NCBI RefSeq assembly: GCF_964340395.1
Contig: NC_135557.1
Location: 13,068,546 to 13,116,045, forward strand
Origin: Glandiceps talaboti
Taxonomy: Eukaryota; Hemichordata; Enteropneusta; Spengelidae
Direction: 5' to 3'
Length of the DNA: 47,500 bases
Shown here: positions 1-11,565 of the stretch, in pieces
Layout: each line of letters starts with the position of its first letter
Numbering within the stretch: position 1 is the first letter of the stretch
Notes under the pieces: generated by a model
What the model saw: only the letters and a program-made list of their open reading frames with translations
Database searches by the model: none
Told to the model about the DNA's origin: nothing
Translations under genes and position numbers: made by a program

Positions 1-84
1 TGCGTCTATTGAAATATAAATCCTTTAAAACTTAGGCTGAGGGCAATGGTCAGTGACGTCATGCAATCAATCACAAAGACTACC

Positions 85-250
85 TTTGGCTGGCTGACTG
101 GCTAGCTGACTGAATGGCTGTCTGGCTTGTTGGTTCTTTGGCTAGTTGGCTGGCTAGAGTCAAAAGTGGTACCTCCTCTCGTACTACCCTTGACAGAGAT
201 GGGTTGGTTGGTGGAGGGGGTGGGGGATGGATGATGGACTGGATGAAAGG
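85..250. repeat. GGCT/GGTT/GGAT-rich low-complexity tract
   Basis: The tract consists of imperfect GGCT, GGTT and GGAT tetranucleotides, interrupted around 165-200 by a non-repetitive piece that reappears inverted near 2.46 kb. Open frames across it are translations of the repeat. Similar GGCT/GGTT tracts close the Q blocks at 41.84-41.95 and 45.31-45.48 kb. Confidence 0.75.
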
Positions 251-1130
251 ATGTCTGAGTCGACTTGTGGATGGATTTTGAGTTCGTATATCAAAAGAAT
301 TAGACATTATATAGAGGTGGTGCATTTTTTTAAAAATACATGTACAAGTTGTTGATATAAGTGAAATTGTGAATAGATTTACTGACATTAATTTGTCAAT
401 TAATAACAAATAATAATTATCTTGTATATGTGATTTGATGGATTAAAATATTATAAGGGATAGAAATGTGAATGGATTATGAACCAAAGGATATTTCTAC
501 TACTAGGTTAGTTACATTGATGACTATTTGGACCCATAATCAGGTTTAGATAATTCCTATAGGGTCACAGGGGTCAGTTGACAAGTTAACACATGTAGAT
601 CACTACTCTCAAATATTCTATTGAAATAAAGGGTATATCCGAGGCTGAGTTAATACGCCCCGGGAAACACATGCTTTGCGATGTTCGTCAACTCAAATAT
701 GTATTAAGATTCACTTCCAAAAAGTCTTTTTTATGCACATTGATTTATAGTATATTTTGATGGCATTAGTATTGAGGAAAATGCTGTATTGGGCAGTTGA
801 AATGCAATGATAGTATTCAATCACTTTTCAACTATGTGTCGGTAGTTTACTGTATTCCCAGTAATAAATATATGCGCGTGTTCGTGATCATTTTACCGTG
901 GTAGACTGGTGAATGCATCGGGGTAAGGCACTTAAGCTCCGAAGTCGGTTCCTCATGTCAATAGTATCCCTCTTACGGCTTGAGATGTCTGATGCCTCTA
1001 TTAATTCAGTTCCGTTAGTCACATCGTGAGGTGTTTTAACAAACATCTTCACAGACTCGTATGTTAATGGCTTCTTAAGCGCAGGAATGATGTGATGGAA
1101 TGAGGGATTGATGACTGGATGACTTGATAG
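251..1130. other. No gene seen; possible tRNA-like SINE remnant near 893-955
   Basis: I see no coding potential or splice-flanked exon here. Around 895-955, TGGTAGACTGG is followed about 40 bases later by GGTTCC, which loosely resembles the A and B boxes of a polymerase III promoter. The match is degenerate and no tail or target duplication was recognised. Confidence 0.25.
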
Positions 1131-1930
1131 ATGGTTGGTTGGTTGGTTGGTTGGTTGGTTGGTTGGCTCTATCGTTCATTCGTTCGATCGTTTGTTAATT
1201 GCTCGGTCAGTCTGTTGGTTATTGGCTGGTTGGCTAATTTATTGTTTGTTTTGGGTTGGTGATTGATTGATTGGTGGGTTGGTTTGTTGGTTGGTTGGTT
1301 GGTTGGTTGGTTGGTTGGGTGGATGGATGGATGGATGGATGGATGGATTGATAGGTGGTCCGGTTGTTAACTAGTAATATAAATGGATGGTTGGATTAAT
1401 GTACCGAATAATTAGGATGGATGGATGGATGGATAGATGGATGGATGGATGGATGGAGGAATGGACAGATGGACGGACGAACGAGCGAGCAAATGAACGA
1501 ACGAATGAATGAATGAATGAATGAATGAATGGATGGATGGATGGATGGGTGAATTAATGAATGAATGAATGAATGAATGAATGAATGAACGAACGAACGG
1601 ACGGACGGACGGACGGACGGACGGACGTACGTACGTACGTACAGCCGGACGGACGGATGGACGGATTGATGGATGGATGGATGGATGGACGGACGGACGG
1701 ATGGATGGATGGATGGATGGACGGATGGATAGGTGGACGGAGAGATGGATCGATCGATTGATCGATGAGTTAGTACAGGTAAGATTGGAGAAGAGTTGAG
1801 TGGTCACAAATTGACTGAATGGATGATGTTAACGAACGGAGGAACGAACAAACAAACAAACGAACGAGCGAGTGAGTGAGTGAGTGAGTGAACAAACGAA
1901 TGGACGGAGGAAGGGGAAGGGATGGGTGGG
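1131..1930. repeat. Complex tetranucleotide array (GGTT, GGAT, GAAT, GGAC, GTAC, GAGT)
   Basis: Successive homogenised tetranucleotide blocks run into one another: GGTT near 1131-1166 and 1277-1318, GGAT near 1318-1346 and 1416-1456, GAAT near 1500-1530 and 1555-1590, GGAC near 1591-1625, GTAC near 1626-1641, then GGAT/GGAC mixtures and GAGT near 1868-1890. Each block differs from the next by one base, as expected from replication slippage plus point mutation. Long frames rich in HPSI or DGRT in both strands are artefacts of the array. Confidence 0.95.
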
Positions 1931-3049
1931 TGGATAGATGAATTGGTGGATTACAGAATATGAATGAGCTTCATATATATTCCTAAAGTTTAAGTCACAC
2001 CCTTTTTATATTGATTATCTTTCTCGTTGACAAGTTGTCTCCATTATTTTAACAGTATTGTCTGGCTCTTCGAAAACAGACGCTTTCCCACGATGAGAGA
2101 CGCTAGTACCAAAAATAGAACTATTGACAATTTATCGCTCTTGACAAGATTTCCAAGCTTCGCTGCACATCCCACATATTTCAGACACTCCCTGTTCAAC
2201 AAAAGACACTGACAATTACGTATATGTTGAAATATGTTAGCTATAACAAAGACAGAAATTCTTTTACAGTGGGTTCATTTTATTGAACAGTGAATCTTGA
2301 AGAGTCTAATGACCTGTGACGAACTGCAAATACTTTTTGTACCAGTTTGTACGACATTTCGTTCTATCTAAATGGTTTAAGTTTATGTTTACACTATACG
2401 AAAAGTCAAATTTACCCACCTTTACCCAACCTTTTCCCTACCTGTGACCCACCTAACTACCATCTCTGTCAAGGGGTAGTACGAGACGATCGCGAAGTGA
2501 CACTTTTGACTGTTTACAGCCCCCAGGGGAGAGATCACCGAGGGGTAAATTAAGTCAAGGGTGTCACTTCGTCTCATACTCACCACATTTACACATCCTC
2601 TGCTAAAGGTTTACCCCGGTGGAAAGATATGGTCAAATATGACTGTTCGTATAGTGTTATGTATAATCAACCATCTTCTAAACGATGAAATATATTTCTT
2701 TGCTACAGTAAAATAATATTACTCGTTGAAGAAATACTGACGAGGCCTTTACTCCGAAATTATAATTATAGCTTAAAGATAGCCGAGATACGATATAGAG
2801 CTCGAAATCATGGAATAGAGGTTTCAGACATTTTATCTATTCATATTGACAAAACAACTAGTCTCAAACTGTAAGACCTAATAGATATGCATTATACCCA
2901 TATTCAAAGCAAGTCAGATGAAAATATCATTACCCTCTGTATAAATCTACTTGCAAATTTAAGAAATATAACTAAACACAACTTTAATGAATATAATTGG
3001 GGAGTAACATTGTTGGTTAGAGGACAGACAGGGTGTGTGCACCTTGTAA
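1931..3049. other. No gene seen; contains a short inverted repeat
   Basis: No exon or conserved peptide was recognised. Bases 2476-2504 and 2559-2582 form an imperfect hairpin (arms near GTAGTACGAGACG and CGTCTCATACTC). The first arm with its left flank (2453-2514) also matches the reverse complement of 157-206, so this may be a fragment of a small dispersed element. Confidence 0.4.
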
Positions 3050-3440
3050 TCGAGTTTTTTGCAGGAATATATTAAATTAAGTCTCATTACTACATGACAA
3101 GTAATACATCATCGGACTCATCACATGATGAGCGAAGGAAAAAAAACATTTATTACGAAACCTTCATTTACGACTTAGCGATCCAATGCAAAGTTTCTAT
3201 AGATATAAAGTCGAATGGATAAGACGAATGTAGATGGGGTTGCTAGGAGAGCAGTATATGTTCATTAATAATGTCAAACCCAATTCTTGATAGGTAACGC
3301 TGAATCAATCAAAAAGCACGTGTTAAAACAGAACCCTGGGGAAAATACAGGGCCGGTGTTTTAAAGAGGTGGAAAGTTTTTTTCCACTGTAGTGTTAGTA
3401 ACGGATATAAACAAATAATGTTTCCATCCAGAAGAAACGT
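3050..3440 (+). repeat. Duplicated block, partner at 43.49-43.87 kb
   Basis: Sequence from TTTTTTGCAGG through GAGCAGTATATG, AATTCTTGATAG and GGATATAAACAAA to TTCCATCCA recurs in the same order and spacing at 43,490-43,870 on the same strand, with many substitutions and small indels. No open frame is conserved, so this is either an old dispersed repeat or part of a long-range duplication. Confidence 0.75.
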
Positions 3441-5189
3441 GATATTCTAATGTCAGTGGAAGTTTTAACCAATGAAATAGTCAACTTCAACAAATTTGCA
3501 TTCCAATGCTCGTTTTGACCAATGAAATGACCGAAATTAGCAACCATTTGCATTCCACCACTCCCGTATTTTAGTCCAAATGCTCAGGTAGCCCCATCAG
3601 TAGCAGTCCATCGGTGTATGTGAATGTTAGCAATCATTGGAACCAGCAGGTAGGCATGAAAATATGTTCAAATTCGCTCTGTCTGCAAACCTACTTTTTG
3701 TGAAGGTTTGTCTGATTTGAAAATGATTATTCTACTTCTTCCAAAGTGTTTTCAACGAATTACTGAGATATGTTTTTATTATCATATTAGTTCAACAGAT
3801 CCGAAATTTTAACACAGGTTGTCGATGTGTCTCTTGTGTGAACCAATATGTACTAGAACAAATTGCTATCACTGCTAGTTTTAGTATTATTCCCCATTTT
3901 TCCTCTCCCTACACTTTCTTCCACTCATTTTTTCTTTTTAATTGTTATTCCAAAAACGCTTCTGTTTCATTTCTATAGTATAACACTAAACATATTTGAA
4001 CGATTGCTCTCTACAAAACCCATAAAATGTAACAACAAGTGAAGAATTGAGCTATTGAGTATTCAATGATTTTGTTGGGTGTCTACTTGATTTTCGAACA
4101 TTTGTTAATGATTTTCTGCGTTAAACTGTGAACTGTCCAAACCACAGAATTGTGAATTGTGAAAATTTAGATTTAAAAAATAAACAGTTTAGCTCAAAAT
4201 AAACTTTTAGAGGTGTTCAGCTGAAATGTAAAACGCTTAAGGTTGTAAAATATGTCTTCTAAATGTCATTGTTGGGTCACGAATTGTATAAAACTATTTG
4301 AGATTTTAATTTGGGAATTGTTGTTTTAATTTCAGTTGAATTCAAAAAGACGAAAACACCATGACCAGGTAAGCCCTTGCTTTCCATACTTTTTATATAT
4401 AATTTTGTAATGTAGATGAAAACAAGAATTGCATATCGAATTTGAACTGATTTCCATTTCGTTTAGAATCGATTGAGCGGTCATATAACTATGCGCATTT
4501 AAGTCAAATACGATGTCCATGGGAGAATTTGTTATTTTCGATATAGGATATAGGATGATGTTTTTCACCTCGACCACTTTCTGTTTTAACGATAAACCTG
4601 AATCCGCGTATACACATTTGTTCGGTCATACATTTTCTATAATATTTCAATATCCAAACATAATTTCAAATATGTTTCTACTAGATTTTAATCAATTTAA
4701 GCTAAATATTTTATATACATCGAACCGCATGCTTCAGTACAGTATGTCCCGTGAGACAAAATAACTTTTTGATAAATTGATTAAAATACAAATTATCCCC
4801 TTTCCTTTCAAATGTGTTTTTTCAAATCAATTATGTATGCTTGTCTTTTCAATACAGTTGTTATTATCGAACTAATTAAAACACCCACGTAATATGATGT
4901 ACGGTGTATAGCTCTGTATATGTGTGTCCGTCTATTTGTATATAGCTATGTTTCTTATTTGTGCCTCAGTGTGGATGTTTCTTTGTTGCTGTGTTTGTGT
5001 CTGTGTTTGCCGTTGTATTGCCACTCACTCCAATCACTCCTGCTTAGCAGCATTTCAATACTAGTATTTGATTTGACCTTGTTGGCTGTACTACAGTTAA
5101 AGCTGCATTAGTTTACGGCGTAGTAAAATATGTGTAAGGTATTCACACAATATCTGTGCCGTAAAAAGTAGGAATAAAAATATTATTTT
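3441..5189. other. No gene seen
   Basis: AT-rich sequence without recognisable exons. The short frames at 4332-4577 and 4513-4764 are on opposite strands of AT-rich DNA, have no homology I recognise, and have no supporting splice signals. Confidence 0.5.
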
Positions 5190-5515
5190 TTTTTCAAATT
5201 ATATTCAATTTTAAAGTAGGTGGAGTAGGTAGATTTTTTATTTTATTTTATTATGTATTTTTTTCATGTGTGAGTGTCTAGTTCAGGTTTTCCATTGTTT
5301 TCGAAATGGTATCTGTGTTATTTATTTCTTCCTATCTGATGTACAGCCATTACAGATTGGAAGACTTTTCCGCACCTGCTATTTCTTGCTAGACGTCACG
5401 ATTTTCGCGAATGTATCATTATTTTTCTCGAATATGTAAAAACATGTTTAGGGTCGGCGTAAAAAGCTAGGTTGGGTCAAGTAACCGGAACCAAACATTT
5501 TTTTTTATTTGGCCT
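5190..5515 (-). repeat. Dispersed repeat family R, copy 1
   Basis: The reverse complement matches two other places in the window, about 8,900-9,215 and 38,848-39,150. Shared landmarks in order are CCGACCCTAAAC, TTTTTACAT-TTCGA-AAAATAATA, TCGTGA-GTCT, AGAAATAG, TCCAATCTGTAATGGCTGTACA, ACAGA-ACCAT, AACAATGGAAAACCTGA and TGAAAAAAA. This copy lacks about 35 bases present in the others (after GGTGCGGAAA). No coding capacity is seen, and the size and AT-rich tail suggest a SINE or MITE. Confidence 0.8.
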
Positions 5516-5904
5516 TACATTAATAATAATTAAGTTTGCCAGATCAGGAAAAATATACATTGGCTCACAGGTAGTGAGTTGTGTGTTCCAAGTAGATCCC
5601 GTATTTAGCCAGAATATTGTGATTCACTGATTAGTTTAACCATGGGGTAATTTCAACAAGATGTAAAATATGTGTAACAGGACAAATCCCCCCCAGACAA
5701 ATACCCAGCGAACAAATGCCTCCGATAGGACTGTCCTGGCGCACGATTCGACCAAGAAAGCCATGTTTTTAGGGTTACTTAGCATTAGCTAAGATTCTGG
5801 GATTCATTTGACTGCAATTCAGAATTCATTGCGCTTAGACTGTATATTTGTTTACGCTATTCTTAAATTTCTTATTTTATTATGTATTCTCTTTCCGCTT
5901 AGCC

Positions 5905-6335
5905 TACCTGTAGACGTTAAGAATTAACATTATTACTCTATTTCCGCTATCCTAACTGACGTTTCGATTTTTTAACTTTAAATTTCGTTCATCCTTCCAA
6001 GTTTCCAAACAAACTTTAGATCAGTTTGTGTTTGGCCAAGCCAGCCACGTATGACATGTGCAAAAAAAAGATAAATTGGAATAGAATATAATCGCTTATA
6101 ACTACATTGTATGGATTCATCATGTAACCTGATTGCTATTTAGTTATGTATAATTGTGTATTCGACCAATCAGATTCTCTTGAGGAATGCCAGGGACTGA
6201 CGGTTGTAAAAAAAACGAGTAAATGACGAGATGGATCCGGACGAGCAAAATATCAGAAAATCAAAATTTTAGTTAGAATGGCGAAATTAAAAAGTAGCGT
6301 TAGTCAGTACGTACATAGCCTATTATAGCTGATAT
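5905..6335. mobile_element. MITE-like palindromic element, long diverged copy
   Basis: The left arm (about 5,911-5,985, AGCCTACCTGTAGAC ... CTATCCTAACTGAC) and the right arm (about 6,255-6,335, read on the reverse strand) are the same two arms seen in the compact MITE copies at 28.57, 33.09 and 36.97 kb. About 270 bases of unrelated sequence lie between the arms here, so this may be a longer parent form or a copy with an insertion. I could not find a clear target-site duplication. Confidence 0.5.
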
Positions 6336-6828
6336 CGTTATTTCCGTATTCAGGATATATATAGGTCATGCACTATTCATATTTACGGTAATAGGTCAGA
6401 AATCGCTGGCCCCAGCAACGGCTCTAGAACAGTGACAGTGTAATGTTCAATCCACAGGTTATTTATATGGAACTTTACCGTTCAATTGACACGAAACGTT
6501 GAACACAGACTTAAAACGAATTCCAGTGATTCGCGCATGAAAAAAAAATATTCCAAGGTGAAAGTACAATTCTGGACAAACACTTTTAAATTTGGTCATT
6601 TGTTGTTTTTGAATAAATCGGTGACTTTAACTTGATGGTTATTTTTCATTATGCAATTATATTTTTAATATCTTTGTTCAGTAAACTCTAACACTTCTGT
6701 GCCTCTTTTCCAGGGACTTGTGTTAATGTGTTTATCATGACACTTGTTTGTATTTGTCGATTAGAACAGTACTAAAGGCAGAAATAAGTCTGACTGATTT
6801 GTTTAATTAACAGTTAAATCAGCTTAAA

Positions 6829-9684
6829 ATGCGCCAGATAACAGAATTCATTTCTTCATTTCCTTTCAGCTTTGGATTTGCTCTGTTCTTTGTCTGTTTC
6901 CTTCTGAACCAGGACAAGGCAGACGCTCGTAAGACCAACTTGTTGTTTTTATTATTTAATTAATTTGATATATAATTACAAATATATATATATTTTTAAC
7001 ATTTCATTATTTTGATGTATAATTACAAATATAGATGTTTGTTTCTATTATGTAATCAATATGATATATAAATACAAATGTAGATATTGTTTCTAGTATT
7101 TAATTAATTTGATATATAAATACAAATGAAGGTATTGTTTTCATTAGATATTGTTTCTATCATTTAATTGATTTGATATATAATTACAAATATATACATT
7201 GTTTCTATTATTTTATTAATTTGATACATAATTACAAATGTAGATTTTTTTTATCATCTACATAATTTGATATATAATTACAAATGTAGATATTTTTTAT
7301 TATCTAAATAATTTGATATATATTTAATATATATCGTATATTCATTTAGTTCTGTTCTGTGGCATTGTTCTAAATATGATTTTGTCTGTGACTCATATTT
7401 TACCTTTAGAATGTACTGCTTGGACGGGACTAGACAATGGCCAATTAGATACAGATGCTGTTGTAGACACTACAGTGGTAACATTGACATGTAATAACGG
7501 TGAGGCTGTGACAGGTGCTGCTACATCAACATGTACAACTAATGCATGGGATCCTCTTACTTTGGGAACCTGTACTTCAGGTAAATAATTTTTATTACGT
7601 CACAGTTATCACATAATTTTGTTTCTCATATTTCATTTGTATTTACCTTAGTGACTGTAGGAACAGCAAACAGCACCACCCCCTCTTATTGTCCCTGTAT
7701 AATAAATTAGTGTGTGTACGTGAGCCGTATTTACACTATTGAAGCACACACTTAGCGCCGTGCATTTGAGATCTTCGCTGGCATAAAATATTGGATTGAT
7801 TCAGAACAAAAAAATGGATAATTTAATATTTGGGTATAAGCCAAACTTGTTCAGTCCCAATAAGGCTTCACAAACAATTACATTATTCAATATATAAAAA
7901 CGCCAACGACGTTCCAGATTCTGTTTGTCATTATATGTAACAATATATGTACACACAATTATAAAAAGTAACACGCAAATGTATATATTTTAAACATATT
8001 TCTCTTCCTTTAACAAGCCAATATTTTCATAACTAACCAATTACTTGGTCTGTTCTGTTTTGCACCTAAAACTGTCTACTCACCACCAGGTTGCCAAGTT
8101 TATTGTGTCCATATTTCGGTTTATACCAGTTCTTTAAGTCATCGGCTATTTTGAAATTACATCCTTTCTTTTTTTCTTACACATAAATTATAACCAGCCT
8201 GTGCTGCACTGTCACCAGTAACCGCAGGGACCCTGTCAAGCACAGCTGTCACAACTGGTACGACAGTTACACTGACGTGTAATAATGGTGCTACTCCGAC
8301 AGGTGCTGCTACAACAACATGCACAAACGGTGCGTGGGACCCTACTGCTTTGGGCACTTGTACTACAGGTAAATAATTAGTCTTATGTCACAGTTGTAAT
8401 ATCATTATATTTGACACTATTTATTTGGTTTTCTGACACGAAAAAGTAATCAACTCCTCTTACTACCCCTATAAACTAATCGTGAGTGGGTGTTTATGTG
8501 CATGTGTATGGGGGTGTATGTGTGTGTGGCACATATCACGATACATCATTTGATTAGTTGCTATTGAGATTGTATTCTTGTACACTCATTCAGCTAAATC
8601 ATTAAATAAATAATTCACCTGAAATTTGAATATTTCAAAAACATAAGCATATTAATCATGTGATTTGGCTTGTGGCTATATATAGTCCAAGATTGTTCAA
8701 CTCAAATGAGGTTTCACAAACAAATACATCATCAGTATAATATCGTCAGCGACGTGACAGATTGTGTTTGCCATTATGTGAAGAAAAACCATGTACACAC
8801 AATCATAATAAGTAACATGTAAATGTAAATGTAATTGTTTAAAATTTATTTCTCTTTCTATAACCATAGACCCTATTCGTTGGCTTTATACTATAAGGCC
8901 GAATAAAACAAGTAGTTTAGTTCAGGTTACCCCACCCCTAGTTTTTCACGCCGACCCTAAACTTGTTTTTACATATTCGAGAAAATAATAAAATCGCAAA
9001 AATCGTGAAGTCTCGAAAGAAATAGTGGGTGCGGAAATTGCCACCAACTTAAAAAGATAATATGAAAACTATTCCTCCAATCTGTAATGGCTGTACATCT
9101 TATATGAAGAAATAAACAACACAGAGACCATTTGGAAAACAATGGAAAACCTGACTAGACACTCACATATGAAAAAAAAATGATAAGATAAAATAAAAAA
9201 CCACACCATTAATTCTTTTTGCCTAACTAGACAATATTTTGATCTGCTCCACTTTGCCTCTAAATCTGTCTACTGACCACCAGGCTGCCAAGTGTATGCT
9301 GTCGATGCTCAAGTTTATGCTAATTTGTGAAGTGATGTGTTATTTTAATATGTAATGTCTTTTTCATTATTCACACATTATAAACAGCCTGTGCCGCACT
9401 AACAGCACCAAGTGGTGGAACTCTGTCAACCACAGCCGTCGTAACTACTACGACGGTAACACTGACGTGTGATGACGGTTCTGATGTGACTGGTGCTTCT
9501 ACAACAACGTGCACAGACGGTGCATGGGATCCTACTGCTTTGGGCACTTGCCCTACAGGTAAATAATCAGTCCTGTGTCATGATATATCATTACAACATC
9601 ATTTTATATTTCTCACTTTATTTACACAGTTAGCTTTACCGACAAACAATGGATATCGTCTTGTGTTATTGCTCCTGTATACTA

Positions 9685-9735
<51 letters not shown>

Positions 9736-10088
9736 TATCATAGTGTGCAGCGAACATGCAGTTGATTGACCGATCGATCGACAGACAGACAAACAGACAG
9801 ACAGACACACACACAGACACACACACAAACAAACAAACAAACAAACAAGGAAAAAACTCTTACATACGTTATGCATTTCAACCCTTTCTCATCCTAAGTA
9901 GCTACAACATGTTTATTTTTTCAAAGGTATGACCAAAATACATAATACATAATACATTGTACTCAACAGTGATTTCTTTTTCTCTATCTTTTTTTTCTAA
10001 AGGCGAGAATGGCAGTACTATTCCAGCATTGAACAAATTTCTTGTCCTGAATGTGATCTTTGTGATGCTTGGGTTCATATACATATAA
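6829..10088 (+). CDS. Secreted three-module Sushi/CCP protein, probably GPI-anchored
   Basis: Exons 6829-6928, 7410-7580, 8198-8368, 9388-9558 and 10003-10088 join in frame to 232 residues. All introns are GT...AG and phase 1. Exon 1 gives a signal peptide with hydrophobic core FALFFVCFLL (residues 17-26), probably cut near residue 33. Exons 2-4 are each exactly 171 bases and encode one CCP/Sushi-like module with spacing C-x25-C-x13-C-x12-C (Cys 35/61/75/88, 92/118/132/145, 149/175/189/202). Each has the family Trp between the third and fourth Cys and Gly-rich turns. The modules are unusually Thr-rich. Exon 5 encodes a short GENGST linker (one NGS sequon) and hydrophobic residues 216-232 ending at the stop, typical of a GPI signal, although a tail membrane helix is possible. 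Known CCP proteins bind ligands at cell surfaces, so a recognition or adhesion role is inferred. A strong internal acceptor at 6869 means the true first exon could lie further upstream. Confidence 0.85.
6955..7330 (+). repeat. AT-rich tandem repeat of about 48 bases in intron 1
   Basis: The motif TTTGATATATAATTACAAAT recurs about eight times with starts near 6965, 7012, 7061, 7109, 7172, 7221, 7267 and 7313. Spacings are mostly 46-49 bases, with one of about 63. It occupies most of intron 1 of the CCP gene and is unrelated to the later introns. Confidence 0.85.
7581..9387 (+). repeat. Duplicated intron pair (introns 2 and 3 of the CCP gene)
   Basis: Introns 2 (7581-8197) and 3 (8369-9387) align along most of their length: GTAAATAATT at the donors, the GGCTTCACAAACAA / GGTTTCACAAACAA stretch, TGTACACACAAT, and the CTGTCTACT-ACCACCAGG-TGCCAAGT stretch before the acceptor. 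Intron 4 (9559-10002) shares only the donor-proximal part. This shows that the CCP exons arose by duplication of an exon with its flanking intron. Intron 3 is longer because of the repeat at about 8,869-9,220. Confidence 0.85.
8869..9220 (+). repeat. Dispersed repeat family R, copy 2, inserted in intron 3
   Basis: It matches the reverse complement of 5,190-5,515 and the plus strand of 38,848-39,150. The paralogous position in intron 2 lacks it, so it inserted after the intron duplication. The insertion begins after ATAACCAT and ends before TAACTAGAC. A clear target duplication was not recognised. Confidence 0.8.
9687..9848 (+). repeat. GT microsatellite and adjoining GACA/CAAA tract in intron 4
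   Basis: An uninterrupted GT run covers about 9687-9734, followed after a short gap by GATC, ACAG, ACAC and CAAA short repeats to 9848. The paralogous positions in introns 2 and 3 carry only short GTGTGT pieces, so the run grew after the duplication. Confidence 0.95.
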
Positions 10089-11561
10089 ACAAAATACAAA
10101 GTTATGATGTGAGTATTCTTATATTTAGTGAAATTAATTTGATATACCAAATCAATCTAAGATGTAAAACTTGAAGAGCAAACCAGGTTGAATAATTACG
10201 CTGATGTGTCTGTAAGTTTGTATGGTGTTTCTGTACGTAGCTGGGATAATGCTTATTGGAGTACATAGTGTATTAATTTGAAAGATCATTCCCGAAATAA
10301 TAATAATATTGGATCACATTGGGTTAACAGATAGCTACATTGAAAATAACATTTTCGTGGGAGTTCAGAATTTTGTTTAATGTCTTTAACCAATCGCCTT
10401 TCAACACAGTAGTGTTACTGTGTACACATGATAGAATACCCATAGTACATGATGTACTATATGAAATGGTAACCATATTATTTGATGAGTTTGTTGTAAG
10501 TGTTCTTTGATGTATCTTTGTTATTCGTGATATTTTATTTCATTTTTCTTTCAGATTCCAGGCTAGCTACCAGGCAAATTATTGAGTGAATTAATGTTTA
10601 AAACTTCAATGTAATTTTTGAGTTGATTGTAGATAGCAATTCGCCTGTATCGTGTAGTTGAAAGGAACTAAAGCAAAGCGATTGGCTCTTTAATATGACA
10701 CGGCCGGTTTTTCTGAGATCTTGTAAACCATTTCAAAAATTTCAAACGATTTTATCGTCACTTAAATTCAAGATTCTTCTCTGCAATATTACTAAGACAT
10801 CACTCTACTCACGTTTATACTCAAATCACATTCTAATCAAGTGTCGATTAAAGTAATAATTAGTTGTGATCTCGAAAAGTAAGATCTCATCCATGTGCAC
10901 TTTGATATAAAAGGCTGTAGTGGTTGCTAACTTGTCATCAAGTTTGTCCAAGAAATAATCTAAACATTGTCCATCAATGTGTTTCAAATTAAAGAACATG
11001 TCCAAGTGTAACCTTATAATTATCATACTTGACTCTGTCAGGATCCAATGCATTCGTACTATTATTTTGCAACAACTTCAAATCGCTGAAACAAGGAATA
11101 CAACACATACATTTGTTTGATTCTTATTGATGTTTAGATCACAATGTGTATTTGGCAAACTAAATTCTTGCCATTTCTACCTGAGAACACCGTAATTCAT
11201 ATAAGGCAGATATGACTCTCACCATTACTGTTTATCTAAACGTGCTCGTTCACCAAGATCGTTGTTTTCGTCTGCAAAGAATCAATCTACGTTTCATAAA
11301 AGTTTTTTTTAAATACTCTTTCAAAATTCTAATCAACCTTTTAAGTCAATCGTTCATACAACATTCTTTTAAATATGTAACAATATCCTTCATAATATGG
11401 CAAGGACTGATAGTGTATCCTTTGATTTGTTTAATACAACTTAGCTAAACCATCTACTAAACAGGTATTTACTATTGCGCATGTGATTTATTATTGACTA
11501 TGTTAACCAATCTTTGGTTGTCTGAATGATATCACAGGCAAGGCATTATCACGACATGCAT
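10089..11561. other. Presumed 3' UTR of the CCP gene, then no gene seen
   Basis: A donor-like GTGAGT at about 10,108 and a strong acceptor (pyrimidine tract then CAG at about 10,557) would allow a 3' UTR intron. This is speculative. No clear polyadenylation signal was found, and nothing coding was recognised up to the transposon edge. Confidence 0.35.
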
Positions 11562-11565
11562 ACAT
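11562..11565. repeat. Putative 4-base target-site duplication (left), ACAT
   Basis: ACAT directly precedes the left terminal inverted repeat, and the same four bases follow the right terminus at 16,992-16,995. Four bases can match by chance, but an 8-base comparison of the flanks fails, which argues for a short duplication. Confidence 0.6.

Noticed and set aside
1412-1807. Long open frames on both strands rich in HPSI or DGRT
   Set aside because: They translate tetranucleotide repeats; the period-four sequence leaves frames open by construction.
3110-3150. Hammerhead ribozyme core from GATGAGCGAA
   Set aside because: The helices and the remaining conserved core cannot be drawn around it, and the paralogous place at 43.55 kb lacks the motif.
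7376-7588. A stand-alone 70-codon gene covering the first CCP exon
   Set aside because: Its N-terminal part is intron sequence; a good acceptor at 7,409 and donor at 7,581 define the exon, and it joins in phase with the other exons.
8157-8357. Minus-strand 66-codon frame
   Set aside because: It is antisense to the second CCP exon, whose plus-strand frame has the conserved cysteines and splice sites.
9599-9876. Minus-strand Cys-Val-Leu-rich frames
   Set aside because: They are read from the GT microsatellite and the GACA/CAAA tract in intron 4.
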